64,000 bases of DNA, from contig JAKUQR010000006.1 in assembly GCA_022450155.1 (NCBI GenBank), positions 1 through 64,000 on the forward strand. The letters are read 5' to 3'. The notes beneath the pieces are model-generated. The model ran no database searches. It saw nothing but the letters and a program-made list of their open reading frames with translations, and was not told the origin of the DNA. Each line of letters opens with the position of its first letter. Within the stretch, counting starts at the first letter, position 1. The DNA is from Gammaproteobacteria bacterium (lineage in GTDB: Bacteria; Pseudomonadota; Gammaproteobacteria; Arenicellales; UBA868). Made by a program: the position numbers and the translations under genes. Positions 34,060 through 42,694 of this stretch are shown here, piece by piece.

Positions 34060-34599
34060 TTAGTTGCTGATTTCGCCTCGAGCCGGATAGTCTTTCTCAA
34101 TCACAAAAGACACAGCTTTGAGGATGTCGGCAAACGATGGGCGGGCAAAAGGCATTGTTTGGACGGACGCGAAATAAAGAGTGTTATCGGGTCGCACGAG
34201 AAACAGGCCAGGTTCCGGAAAGCGGTCGGGTTCAACCACACCGGCTGACGTTTTACCATTAGAAGATGAAATATAAAGCCCCCATTTGCGTGCAGTTTCT
34301 AGCGACAGGTTATAACCCACGTCCAGGCTGCCGAGCTGCCAGTCATGTTTAGCCTGACTGGCTCGGGCTTCATCGTCACTCGATAGTACCAGCACACTGA
34401 CACCAAGTTCATTGAAGGCCTCAATTCGTCGATTGAGATCAGCCAAGTAGTGTGAGCAGATGGGGCAGTGCAGTCCACGGTAAACCACGATCAGGGTGAA
34501 CTGTTGGGGCGTTTGGTCAGCCAGTGTCCAGGTGCTACCGTCGACAATGGGAACAGTAAGGTTAGGAACAGGCTGTCGGGGAACGAGCGGTGTCTGCAT
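34060..34599 (-). CDS. AhpC/TSA-type peroxiredoxin-like protein
   Basis: A 179-residue protein. The start at 34599 is set by TAGGAGG upstream; the longer frame overlaps the next gene. I-V-V-Y-R-G-L-H-C-P-I-C holds a C-x-x-C in the place of the peroxidatic Cys region, as in the redoxin subgroup with a CPxC motif. V-L-S-S-D-D-E and F-P-E-P-G-L-F-L-V-R-P-D fit the thioredoxin fold. Upstream on the same strand lies a CxxC-type AhpD-like protein (gap 73 bases), a possible reductant. Confidence 0.82.
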   Translation of the reverse strand: MQTPLVPRQPVPNLTVPIVDGSTWTLADQTPQQFTLIVVYRGLHCPICSHYLADLNRRIEAFNELGVSVLVLSSDDEARASQAKHDWQLGSLDVGYNLSLETARKWGLYISSSNGKTSAGVVEPDRFPEPGLFLVRPDNTLYFASVQTMPFARPSFADILKAVSFVIEKDYPARGEISN

Positions 34600-34672
34600 C
34601 AAAAAGCCTCCTATGTGCTTAGAAGAAAAATAGTCCAAAAAAACATTCCTGAGTTTGATCGCATAGCCCAAC

Positions 34673-35317
34673 TCATTGGACTTGGTCAGTGGGAATCGGT
34701 TGCCCGATCGGCGCATTATGTTGTGTCTTCAGCGATCCAGGGTGCGGTAGGTCGTCCATGCTTGAACCCCGGGAAAGCATATCCTCAATTACGCCGGCTT
34801 CCATACCGATCTGCAGGGTATCGTTGAATCGGTTAAAGAAACCGCACAGCGCGGTGCGCAGGGTCAGTTCGACGATCTGCTCTTCACTGAAATGTTGTTT
34901 CAGTCGATCGAAGATGTCGTCACGCAGAATATTTGATCTGAGAGTAACCTCCACAGCAAAGTCGCGAACCAGTCGGTCGATGTCGTCCAGCCCTTCACAG
35001 TCCGGGTCCAGGATGTTGGCAACCGTTTTCGCCGACAACCCCTGATCAACCAGTCGGGGGGCATGGTGGGCAACACAGTAGGTGCACTCATTGAGCTTGG
35101 ACACTGCGACCAGAGCGATCTCCAGGTGGCGTTTAGGCAGCAGGCTTTCGTCGGCCAGGTCCAACAGCAGACCCATGATGTGTTTCAGGGCAGGCGGGCG
35201 GTGGGCAAATACCTTAACCTGGTTTAGGAAAGGCCCGTATTCATTCGAAAACTGTTCGTAGATGGGTCGAATGTTTTCAGGTACTTCACTGATATCAATA
35301 TCGCGAACGCGTGCCAT
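34673..35317 (-). CDS. Carboxymuconolactone-decarboxylase / AhpD-like protein
   Basis: A 214-residue all-helical protein with the AhpD active-site pattern L-N-E-C-T-Y-C-V-A-H-H, that is Glu, C-x-x-C and His in the expected spacing. AhpD-like proteins reduce peroxiredoxins or have peroxidase activity of their own. The gene precedes the peroxiredoxin-like gene on the same strand, so the pair is probably an antioxidant unit. Confidence 0.85.
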   Translation of the reverse strand: MARVRDIDISEVPENIRPIYEQFSNEYGPFLNQVKVFAHRPPALKHIMGLLLDLADESLLPKRHLEIALVAVSKLNECTYCVAHHAPRLVDQGLSAKTVANILDPDCEGLDDIDRLVRDFAVEVTLRSNILRDDIFDRLKQHFSEEQIVELTLRTALCGFFNRFNDTLQIGMEAGVIEDMLSRGSSMDDLPHPGSLKTQHNAPIGQPIPTDQVQ

Positions 35318-35475
35318 GAGAATCTCCTTTTTGTGCGGTCACCTGATCATTTCACACTGGGCTTGGCTGTATATTCTAGATATCATTCTACGCCAACGAT
35401 TAGTCCTCGGGTGCGCTGAGACCTGTGGGCTGCCTTGAAGTCGTTTTATTTGCCAGTGGAGGGCAACGGATCGCC

Positions 35476-36603
35476 ATGAGTGCAGAGCAGTTTCGGGTTG
35501 GGAGTTCCATGCTGGAACGGTGGCAGGATGCCGTCGACCAGTGTGCAGAGCAAATTGCCAGTCAGCCATGGTCCGGGAACCTCGGGTTTATCTATACCAC
35601 CGACAGCCACGTTGATGCACTGGCGGAAATCGTGCCACGTCTTAAGGACAAGACCGGCATACCGCACTGGGTCGGAACGACCGGCATCGGCATACTCCGC
35701 ACCGGTCATGAGGACTACGACCAGCCGGCGATGACCGTCATGGCCTGCGGTTTCCCGGAAACTTCTTTCCGGGTGTTTCCGGCCGTGCAGGACGACCTGG
35801 ATGCTTTTGATCATCAGCATCGAGGGTGGTTTGGCGACAATATCCAGAACTTTGCGGTGGTCCACGCGGCACCGGAGAGCCCCGATCTCCAGCAATTAAT
35901 TCCCGATCTTTCCGAGATGTTAAACGGTGGATACCTGGTCGGTGGGCTGACGTCTTCACGCAGCCGCAACCTGCAGATTGCCGATACCGTTACGTCCGGG
36001 GGTGTCTCAGGGGTGCTGTTCTCGGAAAAGGTGCCGGTGTGCACCGGCCTGACCCAGGGCTGTTCTCCAATCGGGCCGAAGCGGACGATTACCGAAGTCA
36101 GCCGCAACATTGTGCTGCGCATCGATGGACGCCCCGCACTGGAGATCTTCAAGGAGGATATTGGAGAGACGTTGGCAGCTGACCTGGCTCGAACGGCAGG
36201 GTACATATTTGCGGCGCTGCCCGTCGTAGGCTCTGATACCGGCGACTACCTGGTGCGCAACATTGTCGGTATTGATGCAGAAAACGGGCTCATCGCGATC
36301 GGTGATTTGCCGCAGAAAGGTACGCAGATCATGTTCTGTCGGCGAGACGGTACGACCGCTCGGGATGACCTGGTCCGAATGCTCAAACAGATTAAGGACC
36401 GGACAACCAAGGCCAAGCCCAGGGGGGCGCTCTATTTCTCTTGCCTGGGGCGCGGCCGCCACACCTTCGGCACGAACTCGGAAGAACTTGGCTTCATCCA
36501 GGAGGAATTCGGCGATCTGCCACTGGTTGGGTTCTTCGCCAATGGCGAGATCTCACACCAGCGCCTCTACGGATACACGGGCGTCCTGACGATGTTCCTG
36601 TAA
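35476..36603 (+). CDS. FIST-domain protein
   Basis: A 375-residue protein from ATG 35476 (an upstream in-frame GTG at 35425 is less likely). The N-terminal FIST domain has W-V-G-T-T-G-I-G-I-L and a Y-D-Q-P-A-M-T-V-M-A strand. The C-terminal FIST_C domain has V-R-N-I-V-G-I-D and the characteristic Y-F-S-C-L-G-R-G, ending F-F-A-N-G-E-I. FIST proteins are sensory modules proposed to bind small ligands such as amino acids; no signalling output domain is fused here. It stands alone. Confidence 0.85.
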   Translation: MSAEQFRVGSSMLERWQDAVDQCAEQIASQPWSGNLGFIYTTDSHVDALAEIVPRLKDKTGIPHWVGTTGIGILRTGHEDYDQPAMTVMACGFPETSFRVFPAVQDDLDAFDHQHRGWFGDNIQNFAVVHAAPESPDLQQLIPDLSEMLNGGYLVGGLTSSRSRNLQIADTVTSGGVSGVLFSEKVPVCTGLTQGCSPIGPKRTITEVSRNIVLRIDGRPALEIFKEDIGETLAADLARTAGYIFAALPVVGSDTGDYLVRNIVGIDAENGLIAIGDLPQKGTQIMFCRRDGTTARDDLVRMLKQIKDRTTKAKPRGALYFSCLGRGRHTFGTNSEELGFIQEEFGDLPLVGFFANGEISHQRLYGYTGVLTMFL

Positions 36604-36658
36604 CGTCTGCGTTCGACCCGGGTTCTGGAAGGAGCGCTTACACCTTATAAGAGATTTT

Positions 36659-37048
36659 TCAGCCTTTGGGCTGGACCGACTCAGGGAGAATCCGGTAAGT
36701 GACCCGGACCTCTCCCTCGGTATGGTCAAAGGGTTCTCCCCGGTATTTGTCGGAGAGGTGATCGATCATGTCGTAGGCACCTTCTTCAGTGATATCGACG
36801 ACCTTGCCCCGGATCTGGATATAGCGGTAGGGGTTATCCGGATCAGATATCGCCAGGGCCACCTGCGGGGCACGCCGCATGGCCCGGTCCTTGACCCGGC
36901 CAAGGGCGCTGTTGATGATGACGTGGGTGCCATCGTAGTCGAACCACAGTGGTGTGCACTGGGGTGTTCCATCGGCCAAAGTTAGCGCGAGGTGGACAAA
37001 TGCTTTCTTCTCCCAGGACATCAGGTCGGCAGCACTTTCTGGAATCAT
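36659..37048 (-). CDS. PPOX-class (pyridoxamine-phosphate-oxidase-like) F420/FMN-dependent protein
   Basis: A 129-residue split-barrel protein. F-V-H-L-A-L-T-L-A-D-G-T-P-Q-C-T-P-L-W-F, then V-K-D-R-A-M-R-R-A-P-Q-V-A-L-A-I, then Y-I-Q-I-R-G-K-V, is the signature order of the PPOX-class F420-dependent family. The family includes F420-dependent reductases and heme-utilisation relatives. Cofactor in this organism unknown. Monocistronic. Confidence 0.83.
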   Translation of the reverse strand: MIPESAADLMSWEKKAFVHLALTLADGTPQCTPLWFDYDGTHVIINSALGRVKDRAMRRAPQVALAISDPDNPYRYIQIRGKVVDITEEGAYDMIDHLSDKYRGEPFDHTEGEVRVTYRILPESVQPKG

Positions 37049-37187
37049 CTTAAGGGTACTCCTGTCGATAAATGTTGGTGGTCACTTTATCCGGGCGGTG
37101 AAAATGAACATAGTAATGGGGCCTGTCGGGTCATCTCAGTACGCCCGGCATGCTGCAGACCTATGTGCGCAAAGTATGTGCACAGGC

Positions 37188-37961
37188 TTATCCGGCCAAA
37201 TGCCGTGGATCGGCAGTGATGCCATTGTACTCGCGCGGTAGCAGTCCTGACTGAAACCAGCTGATAAACGAGATGCCGCTGAAAATCGGAATGCCAAGCT
37301 CACGTCGCAGTTCGGGGGCATAGGGTCCCATGTTGGTGCATTCGAGTACAACCGCACCAACATCCGGGTGGTCGCTGACAAGTTGTCTACCCGCATCAAG
37401 CAGATCGAGTCTGCAGGCGCTCACATTCATCGTCGGCCGGTTTTCCATAATAAAATGGAAAAACTCCCGGCCAGTTTCTGTCCCCACAATCGGAGTATCA
37501 AGGGCCGCGCCTGCGGCGGCCAGATGATCGGGAGTCAGATTTTCTCGGGACACCGCCATCACCCCCACCCGCTTGCCCGGAGGCAGGAGTTTTTCAACCA
37601 GGGGTACCTGCATCAATGAAGATGCGGCGACGGGCACGTCTACTGCACGTGCCAGCTCATCCTGAAACAGCGATAGAAAACCGCAGGTTGTGGTCAAGCC
37701 ATCGACGCCGTCGGCGACCAATTGTTTGCCTGATTCGATAAATGCATCGAGCAACCCGTCTGCACGCTCTCGAACCACGCGGTGAGGTGATGCACCGCGG
37801 ATGACACGATACATCACGGGAAACGGCCAGGTAGCGGCATTGCCAAAATCCCCGGGTATGCGCGGGAAAATGGTATCCAGCATGAGAATTCCGACACTGG
37901 CACCGTAGACAGTCTTGCCGCCGCCAGCCATCGGATGTTCGGTGTTGTGGTTATCAGGCAT
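37188..37961 (-). CDS. Aspartate/glutamate racemase superfamily protein
   Basis: A 257-residue protein. L-T-T-T-C-G-F-L contains the first catalytic Cys (as in T-x-C-x), and V-V-L-E-C-T-N-M-G-P-Y the second, in the arrangement of the Asp/Glu/hydantoin racemase superfamily. The spacing and 250-residue length fit. A cofactor-independent racemase or a maleate-isomerase-like lyase is expected. It sits upstream of the TPP riboswitch region on the opposite strand and shares the intergenic stretch. Confidence 0.8.
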   Translation of the reverse strand: MPDNHNTEHPMAGGGKTVYGASVGILMLDTIFPRIPGDFGNAATWPFPVMYRVIRGASPHRVVRERADGLLDAFIESGKQLVADGVDGLTTTCGFLSLFQDELARAVDVPVAASSLMQVPLVEKLLPPGKRVGVMAVSRENLTPDHLAAAGAALDTPIVGTETGREFFHFIMENRPTMNVSACRLDLLDAGRQLVSDHPDVGAVVLECTNMGPYAPELRRELGIPIFSGISFISWFQSGLLPREYNGITADPRHLAG

Positions 37962-38084
37962 TCTGAAAGCTCCCTATTTAAGCATAGCCTACATCAGTGT
38001 ATGAGGTCACTGGTGCACGCTCAGCGGTCTTAGGGGTCGGGATGTGTTGTCTTGGTGCTTAACGACTGCTATTCTAGAAGCCGC

Positions 38085-38175
38085 TATCCGTTGGGGTGCC
38101 TAAAGGCTGAGAAGCGAACGCTGACCCATCGAACCTGAACCGGGTAATGCCGGCGAAGGAAACGGACTCCCGCCT
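38085..38175 (+). promoter_or_regulatory. TPP (thiamin pyrophosphate) riboswitch
   Basis: The sequence contains GGGGTGCC, CTGAGA, GACCC, GAACCTGA, CCGGGTAATGCCGGCGAAGG in the order and spacing of the THI element. Pairing segments flank the conserved core. It lies about 220 bases upstream of the ThiY-type gene, so a long leader holds the expression platform. High TPP should shut down translation or transcription of the uptake operon. Confidence 0.92.
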
Positions 38176-38395
38176 GCAGTCTCGAGCGCGGTTTCAGATT
38201 TCCAGAGCCGGAAGGAGAGATCTGAATTGCGCATCACATTCCAGATTCACAGTCTTAATGGCATTGATTGCTTGCCTGCAGCGTCTGGATGTTCATCCTC
38301 TGTGTGTCCTGACACGGTGCGGCCATTCGGATTCAGATGGGCCAGCAGATTGATCTTTAATTTAACGTAATACACAAGGGGGTTGGAAAACCGTG

Positions 38396-39331
38396 ATGAA
38401 GAGAACACTACTATTTGTTCTGATTCTGATCATACCGTCGCTGGCGGCTGCCGCTAAGCTTTCCGTGATACTGGATTGGTTTGTGAACCCTAATCACGGG
38501 CCTATTATCATTGCCCAGGAGAACGGTTATTTCGCTGAGCAAGGTCTGGAAGTGGAGATCATTGCTCCGGCCGATGCTGCGGACCCGCCGAAACTGGTGG
38601 CCGCTGGCAAGTTCGATCTGGCGATCTCCTACCAGCCGCAGCTGCATCTTCAGGTGCATGCGGGGCTGCCTCTGGTCCGGGTCGGCACGCTGATAGCGAC
38701 GCCACTGAACTGCCTGCTGGTGCTGGATGAGGGGCCTATTAGAAGCATCGCCGATCTGAAAGGTCGAAAAATCGGCTATTCAGTTGCTGGGGTTGAAGAG
38801 GCACTGCTGACGGCGATTCTCGGCCGCTACGATCTATCGTTGGCTGATGTCGAACTGGTTAACGTTAACTGGTCACTGTCGCCGTCGTTGATGTCTGGCC
38901 AAGTGGATGCCGTGATCGGTGCCTACCGAAATTTTGAACTCAACCAGATGGCGATCGAAGGCATCAAGGGGCGTTGTTTCTATCTTGAAGAGGAAGGGCT
39001 CCCACCGTACGACGAGCTGATCTACGTGGCCCACCGGACCGAACATAATAAGGATGCAATCAGGCGCTTTCTCACCGCAACAGAGAAAGCCACTCAGTAC
39101 ATCGTCAATCATCCGCAACAGAGCTGGGAAATCTTCTCGGCGACAGCCAAGGAACTCCAGGACGAGCTGAATCGGAAGGCCTGGGCCGATACACTGTCGC
39201 GCTTTGCGCTGCGTCCTGCTGCTCTGGATGCTGGGCGCTACCGGAATATGGAGGTCTTTCTCAAATCGGCAGGCCTTATAGCCAATATCAAACCGGTTCA
39301 GGCGTTGGCGATCGACATCACAGGTGAGTAG
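38396..39331 (+). CDS. thiY: ThiY-type substrate-binding protein for thiamin pyrimidine precursor
   Basis: A 311-residue periplasmic protein with a signal peptide (MKRTLLFVLILIIPSLAAAA). The NMT1/THI5-like core starts D-W-F-V-N-P-N-H-G-P-I, with N-G-Y-F-A-E-Q-G-L-E, then P-P-K-L-V-A-A-G-K-F-D, as in ThiY proteins that bind N-formyl-4-amino-5-aminomethyl-2-methylpyrimidine. It lies behind a TPP riboswitch and is followed by the ATPase and permease genes. The start is chosen at ATG 38396; a GTG lies just before it. Specificity rests on family and riboswitch context. Confidence 0.85.
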   Translation: MKRTLLFVLILIIPSLAAAAKLSVILDWFVNPNHGPIIIAQENGYFAEQGLEVEIIAPADAADPPKLVAAGKFDLAISYQPQLHLQVHAGLPLVRVGTLIATPLNCLLVLDEGPIRSIADLKGRKIGYSVAGVEEALLTAILGRYDLSLADVELVNVNWSLSPSLMSGQVDAVIGAYRNFELNQMAIEGIKGRCFYLEEEGLPPYDELIYVAHRTEHNKDAIRRFLTATEKATQYIVNHPQQSWEIFSATAKELQDELNRKAWADTLSRFALRPAALDAGRYRNMEVFLKSAGLIANIKPVQALAIDITGE

Positions 39332-39394
39332 GTCATGAACCGCAGCCGTCGCGGGGGTTAACTTGGGATAAACCATCCCAATGCTGCACCTGAA

Positions 39395-40096
39395 TTGCAA
39401 ATCCGGGGACGATTCCGTCACGGGGATGTAATTCTGTTCGACGAGCTTGACCTTGTGCTTGAAGGTGGGCAGTGGACCTGCCTGCTTGGCCCTTCCGGGG
39501 TCGGGAAGTCAACCATACTCAGGCTGATAGCCGGACTGCATACCGGCGGTGAATTTAATGGATCCATAGAGAGCACTGATGGTCGGCCCCTGCGAGAACA
39601 GGTTGCCTACATGGCCCAGGCTGATCTTCTCCTGCCATGGCTTGATGTTCGTGCAAACGTCATGCTGGGTGCCTCGTTGCGCGGCGAAGAGCCGATGTCT
39701 GAACGGGCAGGTCAGCTTATCAGTCAAGTGGGTCTGAGTAATCATGCGGATAAGCGACCACATGAACTCTCGGGAGGTATGCGTCAACGCGCTGCTCTGG
39801 CGCGAACGTTAATGGAAGATAAACCCTTGTTGCTACTTGACGAACCGTTTTCGTCACTGGATGCCCGGACCCGCAGCGAGATGCAAGAGCTTGCCTTTGA
39901 AGTGCTCTTGGGTCGGACGGTCATGCTGGTGACGCATGATCCGGCCGAGGCTGCACGCATTGCTCATCAAGTGTTTCTGCTGACTGAATCCGGGCTGCAG
40001 AAAACCCAGATCGCTGCCCAGCCACCTATTCGCGGATTCAATGCTCCGGACACAGTGGATATACAGTCGCGCTTGTTCGACGCATTGCGGTCATGA
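39395..40096 (+). CDS. thiZ: ABC transporter ATPase of the thiamin-precursor system (ThiZ type)
   Basis: A 233-residue nucleotide-binding subunit. Walker A is G-P-S-G-V-G-K-S-T, the Q-loop is Y-M-A-Q-A-D-L, the signature motif L-S-G-G-M-R-Q-R-A-A, and Walker B L-L-L-L-D-E-P-F. It begins from a TTG at 39395 (a stop codon lies at 39359-39361 in frame), since no ATG in frame precedes the domain. Its last codons overlap the permease start by four bases. Couples ATP hydrolysis to uptake by the ThiY/ThiX partners. Confidence 0.85.
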   Translation: MQIRGRFRHGDVILFDELDLVLEGGQWTCLLGPSGVGKSTILRLIAGLHTGGEFNGSIESTDGRPLREQVAYMAQADLLLPWLDVRANVMLGASLRGEEPMSERAGQLISQVGLSNHADKRPHELSGGMRQRAALARTLMEDKPLLLLDEPFSSLDARTRSEMQELAFEVLLGRTVMLVTHDPAEAARIAHQVFLLTESGLQKTQIAAQPPIRGFNAPDTVDIQSRLFDALRS

Positions 40097-40839
40097 TTAA
40101 AAAAATTCGAGATATCGCGATCGTGGTATTGGTTGCCCTGACCGTCTGGGAGTTGCTTGTGCGGGTTACGGGAGTGCCATCATTCATCTTACCTGGCCCA
40201 TTGCGGGTTGGCCGCGCCGCAGTCGATCATGCAGAGTTAATCGGCGAACATGCACTGGTCACATTGTCAGAGGTCCTTGCCGGGTTGCTGCTGGGCACCG
40301 TTCTTGGTATCAGCACTTCGCTTTATCTGATGGTTTCGGGATCTGCCCGCAGACTGTTACTGCCGTTAATGCTTTTCAGTCAGACCGTGCCCATATTTGC
40401 ATTGGCACCGTTGCTGACCCTGTGGCTGGGGTATGGGGTGGGTTCAAAGATCGTCATGACGTTGCTGATTATTTACTTTCCAGTCGCCTCGACATTCTAC
40501 GATGGATTGAGAAACACGCCCCGCGGATTTCTTGACCTTGCGACAACCATGAATGCGTCCAGCAGCCGGACTCTGTTCAGAATTCGGGTGCCGGCCGCAC
40601 TGCCATCGTTGGCTTCGGGACTTACGCTGGCCGCCGTCTATGCACCGATCGGGGCTGTGATTGGAGAATGGGTTGGTGCTTCCCGCGGACTGGGCTACCT
40701 GATGCTGTTGGCCAACGGCCGGGTGAAGATCGATCTGATGTTTGCAGCATTGTTTGCCCTTGTAGCAATGACGATTGCTTTGCATACCCTGGTCAATCGG
40801 GTCGGCCGGCGGCTGACCCGATGGTCCGTTGGCACCTGA
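40093..40839 (+). CDS. thiX: ABC transporter permease of the thiamin-precursor system (ThiX type)
   Basis: A 248-residue membrane protein with about six spans, of the SsuC/TauC/ThiX branch. The EAA-like cytoplasmic loop is A-T-T-M-N-A-S-S-S-R-T-L-F-R-I-R-V-P-A-A, then L-P-S-L-A-S-G-L. It is coupled to the ATPase gene by a four-base overlap. The organism thus appears to import the pyrimidine moiety, with TPP feedback. No thiamin biosynthesis gene is in the window. Confidence 0.85.
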   Translation: MIKKIRDIAIVVLVALTVWELLVRVTGVPSFILPGPLRVGRAAVDHAELIGEHALVTLSEVLAGLLLGTVLGISTSLYLMVSGSARRLLLPLMLFSQTVPIFALAPLLTLWLGYGVGSKIVMTLLIIYFPVASTFYDGLRNTPRGFLDLATTMNASSSRTLFRIRVPAALPSLASGLTLAAVYAPIGAVIGEWVGASRGLGYLMLLANGRVKIDLMFAALFALVAMTIALHTLVNRVGRRLTRWSVGT

Positions 40840-40935
40840 GGATCATCGACACTAAACAACCTGTCGTAACACCGCTAAACTAAGGCACTGTATTCCCTGC
40901 TGAGGCCCCGTGGGGATTCACCGAACAAACTTGAG

Positions 40936-42117
40936 GTGGTTTTGTCCATACTGGCGATGGACCAAAAGCTCCAAACAGCCCTGGTACATGATGTGCTACA
41001 GCACATCGATGCTGGGACGACCCAGCTCGCTGCTGAAACTTACTGTAATCCAGTGAGTCATTACACATCGCCGGAACGGTTATCGAAGGAACGCAAAGTA
41101 CTTTTTCGACAGCGACCCTTATTGGTCGGGCTGTCATGCCAGTTGCCCAAACCGGGAGACTTTCTGACCTGTGACCATACTGGTGTTCCCCAGTTGGTTG
41201 TCCGTGGGGAGGACGGAACAGTTAGAGCATTTATGAATGTGTGCAGGCATCGGGGTGCCCGGGTCGCGGAGGGGCACGGCACTACTGGAAAACGATTCCG
41301 CTGCCCATATCACGGTTGGAATTATGATACCAGGGGCAATCTGGTGGGTATACCGGACAAGCAGAGTTTTCCCGGCATAGACAGATCCGACTGCGGGTTG
41401 ATATCTCTGCCTGCGACGGAATCAGATGGCATGATTTGGGCGTCTGCGACGCCTGCTCAAACCGGTGATGTATCGAGCGAGATCGATATGCGAAGTCAAT
41501 TGGGAGGATTAGGGCCCGAACTCGGCAGTTACAATTTAGCGAGCCATTATCACTATGCCTCACGCTCGCTTCATCTCAAGATGAACTGGAAACTCGCTAT
41601 CGATACTTTTCTCGAGCCTTATCACTTTGGCGTACTGCACAAGAATTCGATCTCCCCGATATTCTTCAGTAACCTGTGCTTGTTTCATCCCTTTGGTCCT
41701 CATTTGCGGGTCACTTATCCGCGTCGAAGCATCGAATCGTTGCGTGACCTGTCTGAGGAGGAATGGGATCTTGTGACCCATACCGCACTGGTCTACGTGC
41801 TCTTCCCGAATACTGTCTTTGTGGTCCAGGCCGACCACCTGGAAATCTGGCGAATCTATCCGCTGGACAATGCTGTTGATCGGTCTGTGATTATTCTGGA
41901 TTTTCTGGTGCCAGAGCCCGTTATCAGCGAGAGTGCCGGAGCGCACTGGGAGCGTAATCTTGAACTGGTAATCGGTACCGTATCGAATGAGGATTTTCCA
42001 ACCGGTGAGGGCATACAGTTTGGCTTTGACTCTGGCGCACAATCACACCTGACCTATGGCCGTAATGAACCGGCACTGGCCTATTTTGAACAGACCGTAA
42101 GCGAGATGGTCCAATAA
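40936..42117 (+). CDS. Rieske non-heme iron oxygenase, alpha-subunit type
   Basis: A 393-residue protein. The Rieske cluster motif reads C-R-H-R-G-A then C-P-Y-H-G-W with the required C-x-H...C-x2-H spacing. The mononuclear iron site has E-P-Y-H-F-G-V-L-H. The protein resembles aromatic-ring and quaternary-amine oxygenases. The start is uncertain: GTG at 40936, TTG 40942 or ATG 40957. No ferredoxin or reductase partner gene is adjacent, so electrons must come from elsewhere. Substrate unknown. Confidence 0.87.
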   Translation: MVLSILAMDQKLQTALVHDVLQHIDAGTTQLAAETYCNPVSHYTSPERLSKERKVLFRQRPLLVGLSCQLPKPGDFLTCDHTGVPQLVVRGEDGTVRAFMNVCRHRGARVAEGHGTTGKRFRCPYHGWNYDTRGNLVGIPDKQSFPGIDRSDCGLISLPATESDGMIWASATPAQTGDVSSEIDMRSQLGGLGPELGSYNLASHYHYASRSLHLKMNWKLAIDTFLEPYHFGVLHKNSISPIFFSNLCLFHPFGPHLRVTYPRRSIESLRDLSEEEWDLVTHTALVYVLFPNTVFVVQADHLEIWRIYPLDNAVDRSVIILDFLVPEPVISESAGAHWERNLELVIGTVSNEDFPTGEGIQFGFDSGAQSHLTYGRNEPALAYFEQTVSEMVQ

Positions 42118-42145
42118 GTTCGTGCCAGGTTTTTCACCGCCAGAT

Positions 42146-42162
42146 CAGGCAAATGTTGCCTG
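42146..42162. terminator. Possible terminator hairpin between convergent genes
   Basis: Seven-base arms 42146-42152 and 42156-42162 around ATG, located between the Rieske oxygenase gene and the convergent Coq4-like gene. The T tract is weak, so confidence is low. Confidence 0.4.
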
Positions 42163-42179
42163 GTAACTTAAGCTTTGTC

Positions 42180-42674
42180 TTAAGACTGTGCGGTATCGAT
42201 CAGTCGAATTCCGAATTCAACCCTGATGTCCTTCAGTGATCGGGTGAGGTAAGCCTCGGGATGGTGCCAGGGCCATTTCCTGGTCATCTTGAACGCGCGT
42301 ACAACTGTGACACAGGATATGGGAATCTGTCTGACCATTTCCCAGTAAACACTAAACTTGTTGCCATAGCGGGGAATATAACTCTCGATGATCGTGTTAT
42401 AGCTGATCTGGGTCGCTGAGAAAAACTGCATATAGCCTTTCAACGTGACGTCCGACCCAAAGATCGTCCACAGGTCATTGATGGTTTCCCCCCGAATCTC
42501 GAATGGCAGCGTACCGAAAACCACATGCGTCAGGTCGTGTTTTCTGAACCAGGCGCTCGCTTCGGTTTTTCCGTCATTATTGTTAAGAAAAGAATAGGCT
42601 GACGTATATTCGTCAAGACCCTCTGCCAGGGTCATTTCGCAGTCGGGACTGAGATACCAAAATCGTTTAGCCAT
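42180..42674 (-). CDS. Coq4-family-like protein
   Basis: A 164-residue protein. The stretch K-H-D-L-T-H-V-V-F-G-T-L-P-F-E-I-R-G-E is close to the COQ4 zinc-binding pattern HDxxHx11E, with one extra residue before the Glu. The downstream E-M-V-R-Q-I-P-I and K-D-I-R-V-E-F-G-I-R segments also fit the Coq4 fold. Coq4 in mitochondria supports ubiquinone biosynthesis as an oxidative decarboxylase/scaffold. Here it lies beside an enoyl-CoA hydratase gene and no ubi genes, so its role is open. Confidence 0.65.
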   Translation of the reverse strand: MAKRFWYLSPDCEMTLAEGLDEYTSAYSFLNNNDGKTEASAWFRKHDLTHVVFGTLPFEIRGETINDLWTIFGSDVTLKGYMQFFSATQISYNTIIESYIPRYGNKFSVYWEMVRQIPISCVTVVRAFKMTRKWPWHHPEAYLTRSLKDIRVEFGIRLIDTAQS

Positions 42675-42694
42675 TGCGTTCGCCTGCCGTCGTG

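Noticed and set aside
38147-38353. 68-codon frame inside the riboswitch leader.
   Set aside because: It begins within the TPP aptamer itself and has no ribosome-binding site or domain; chance frame.
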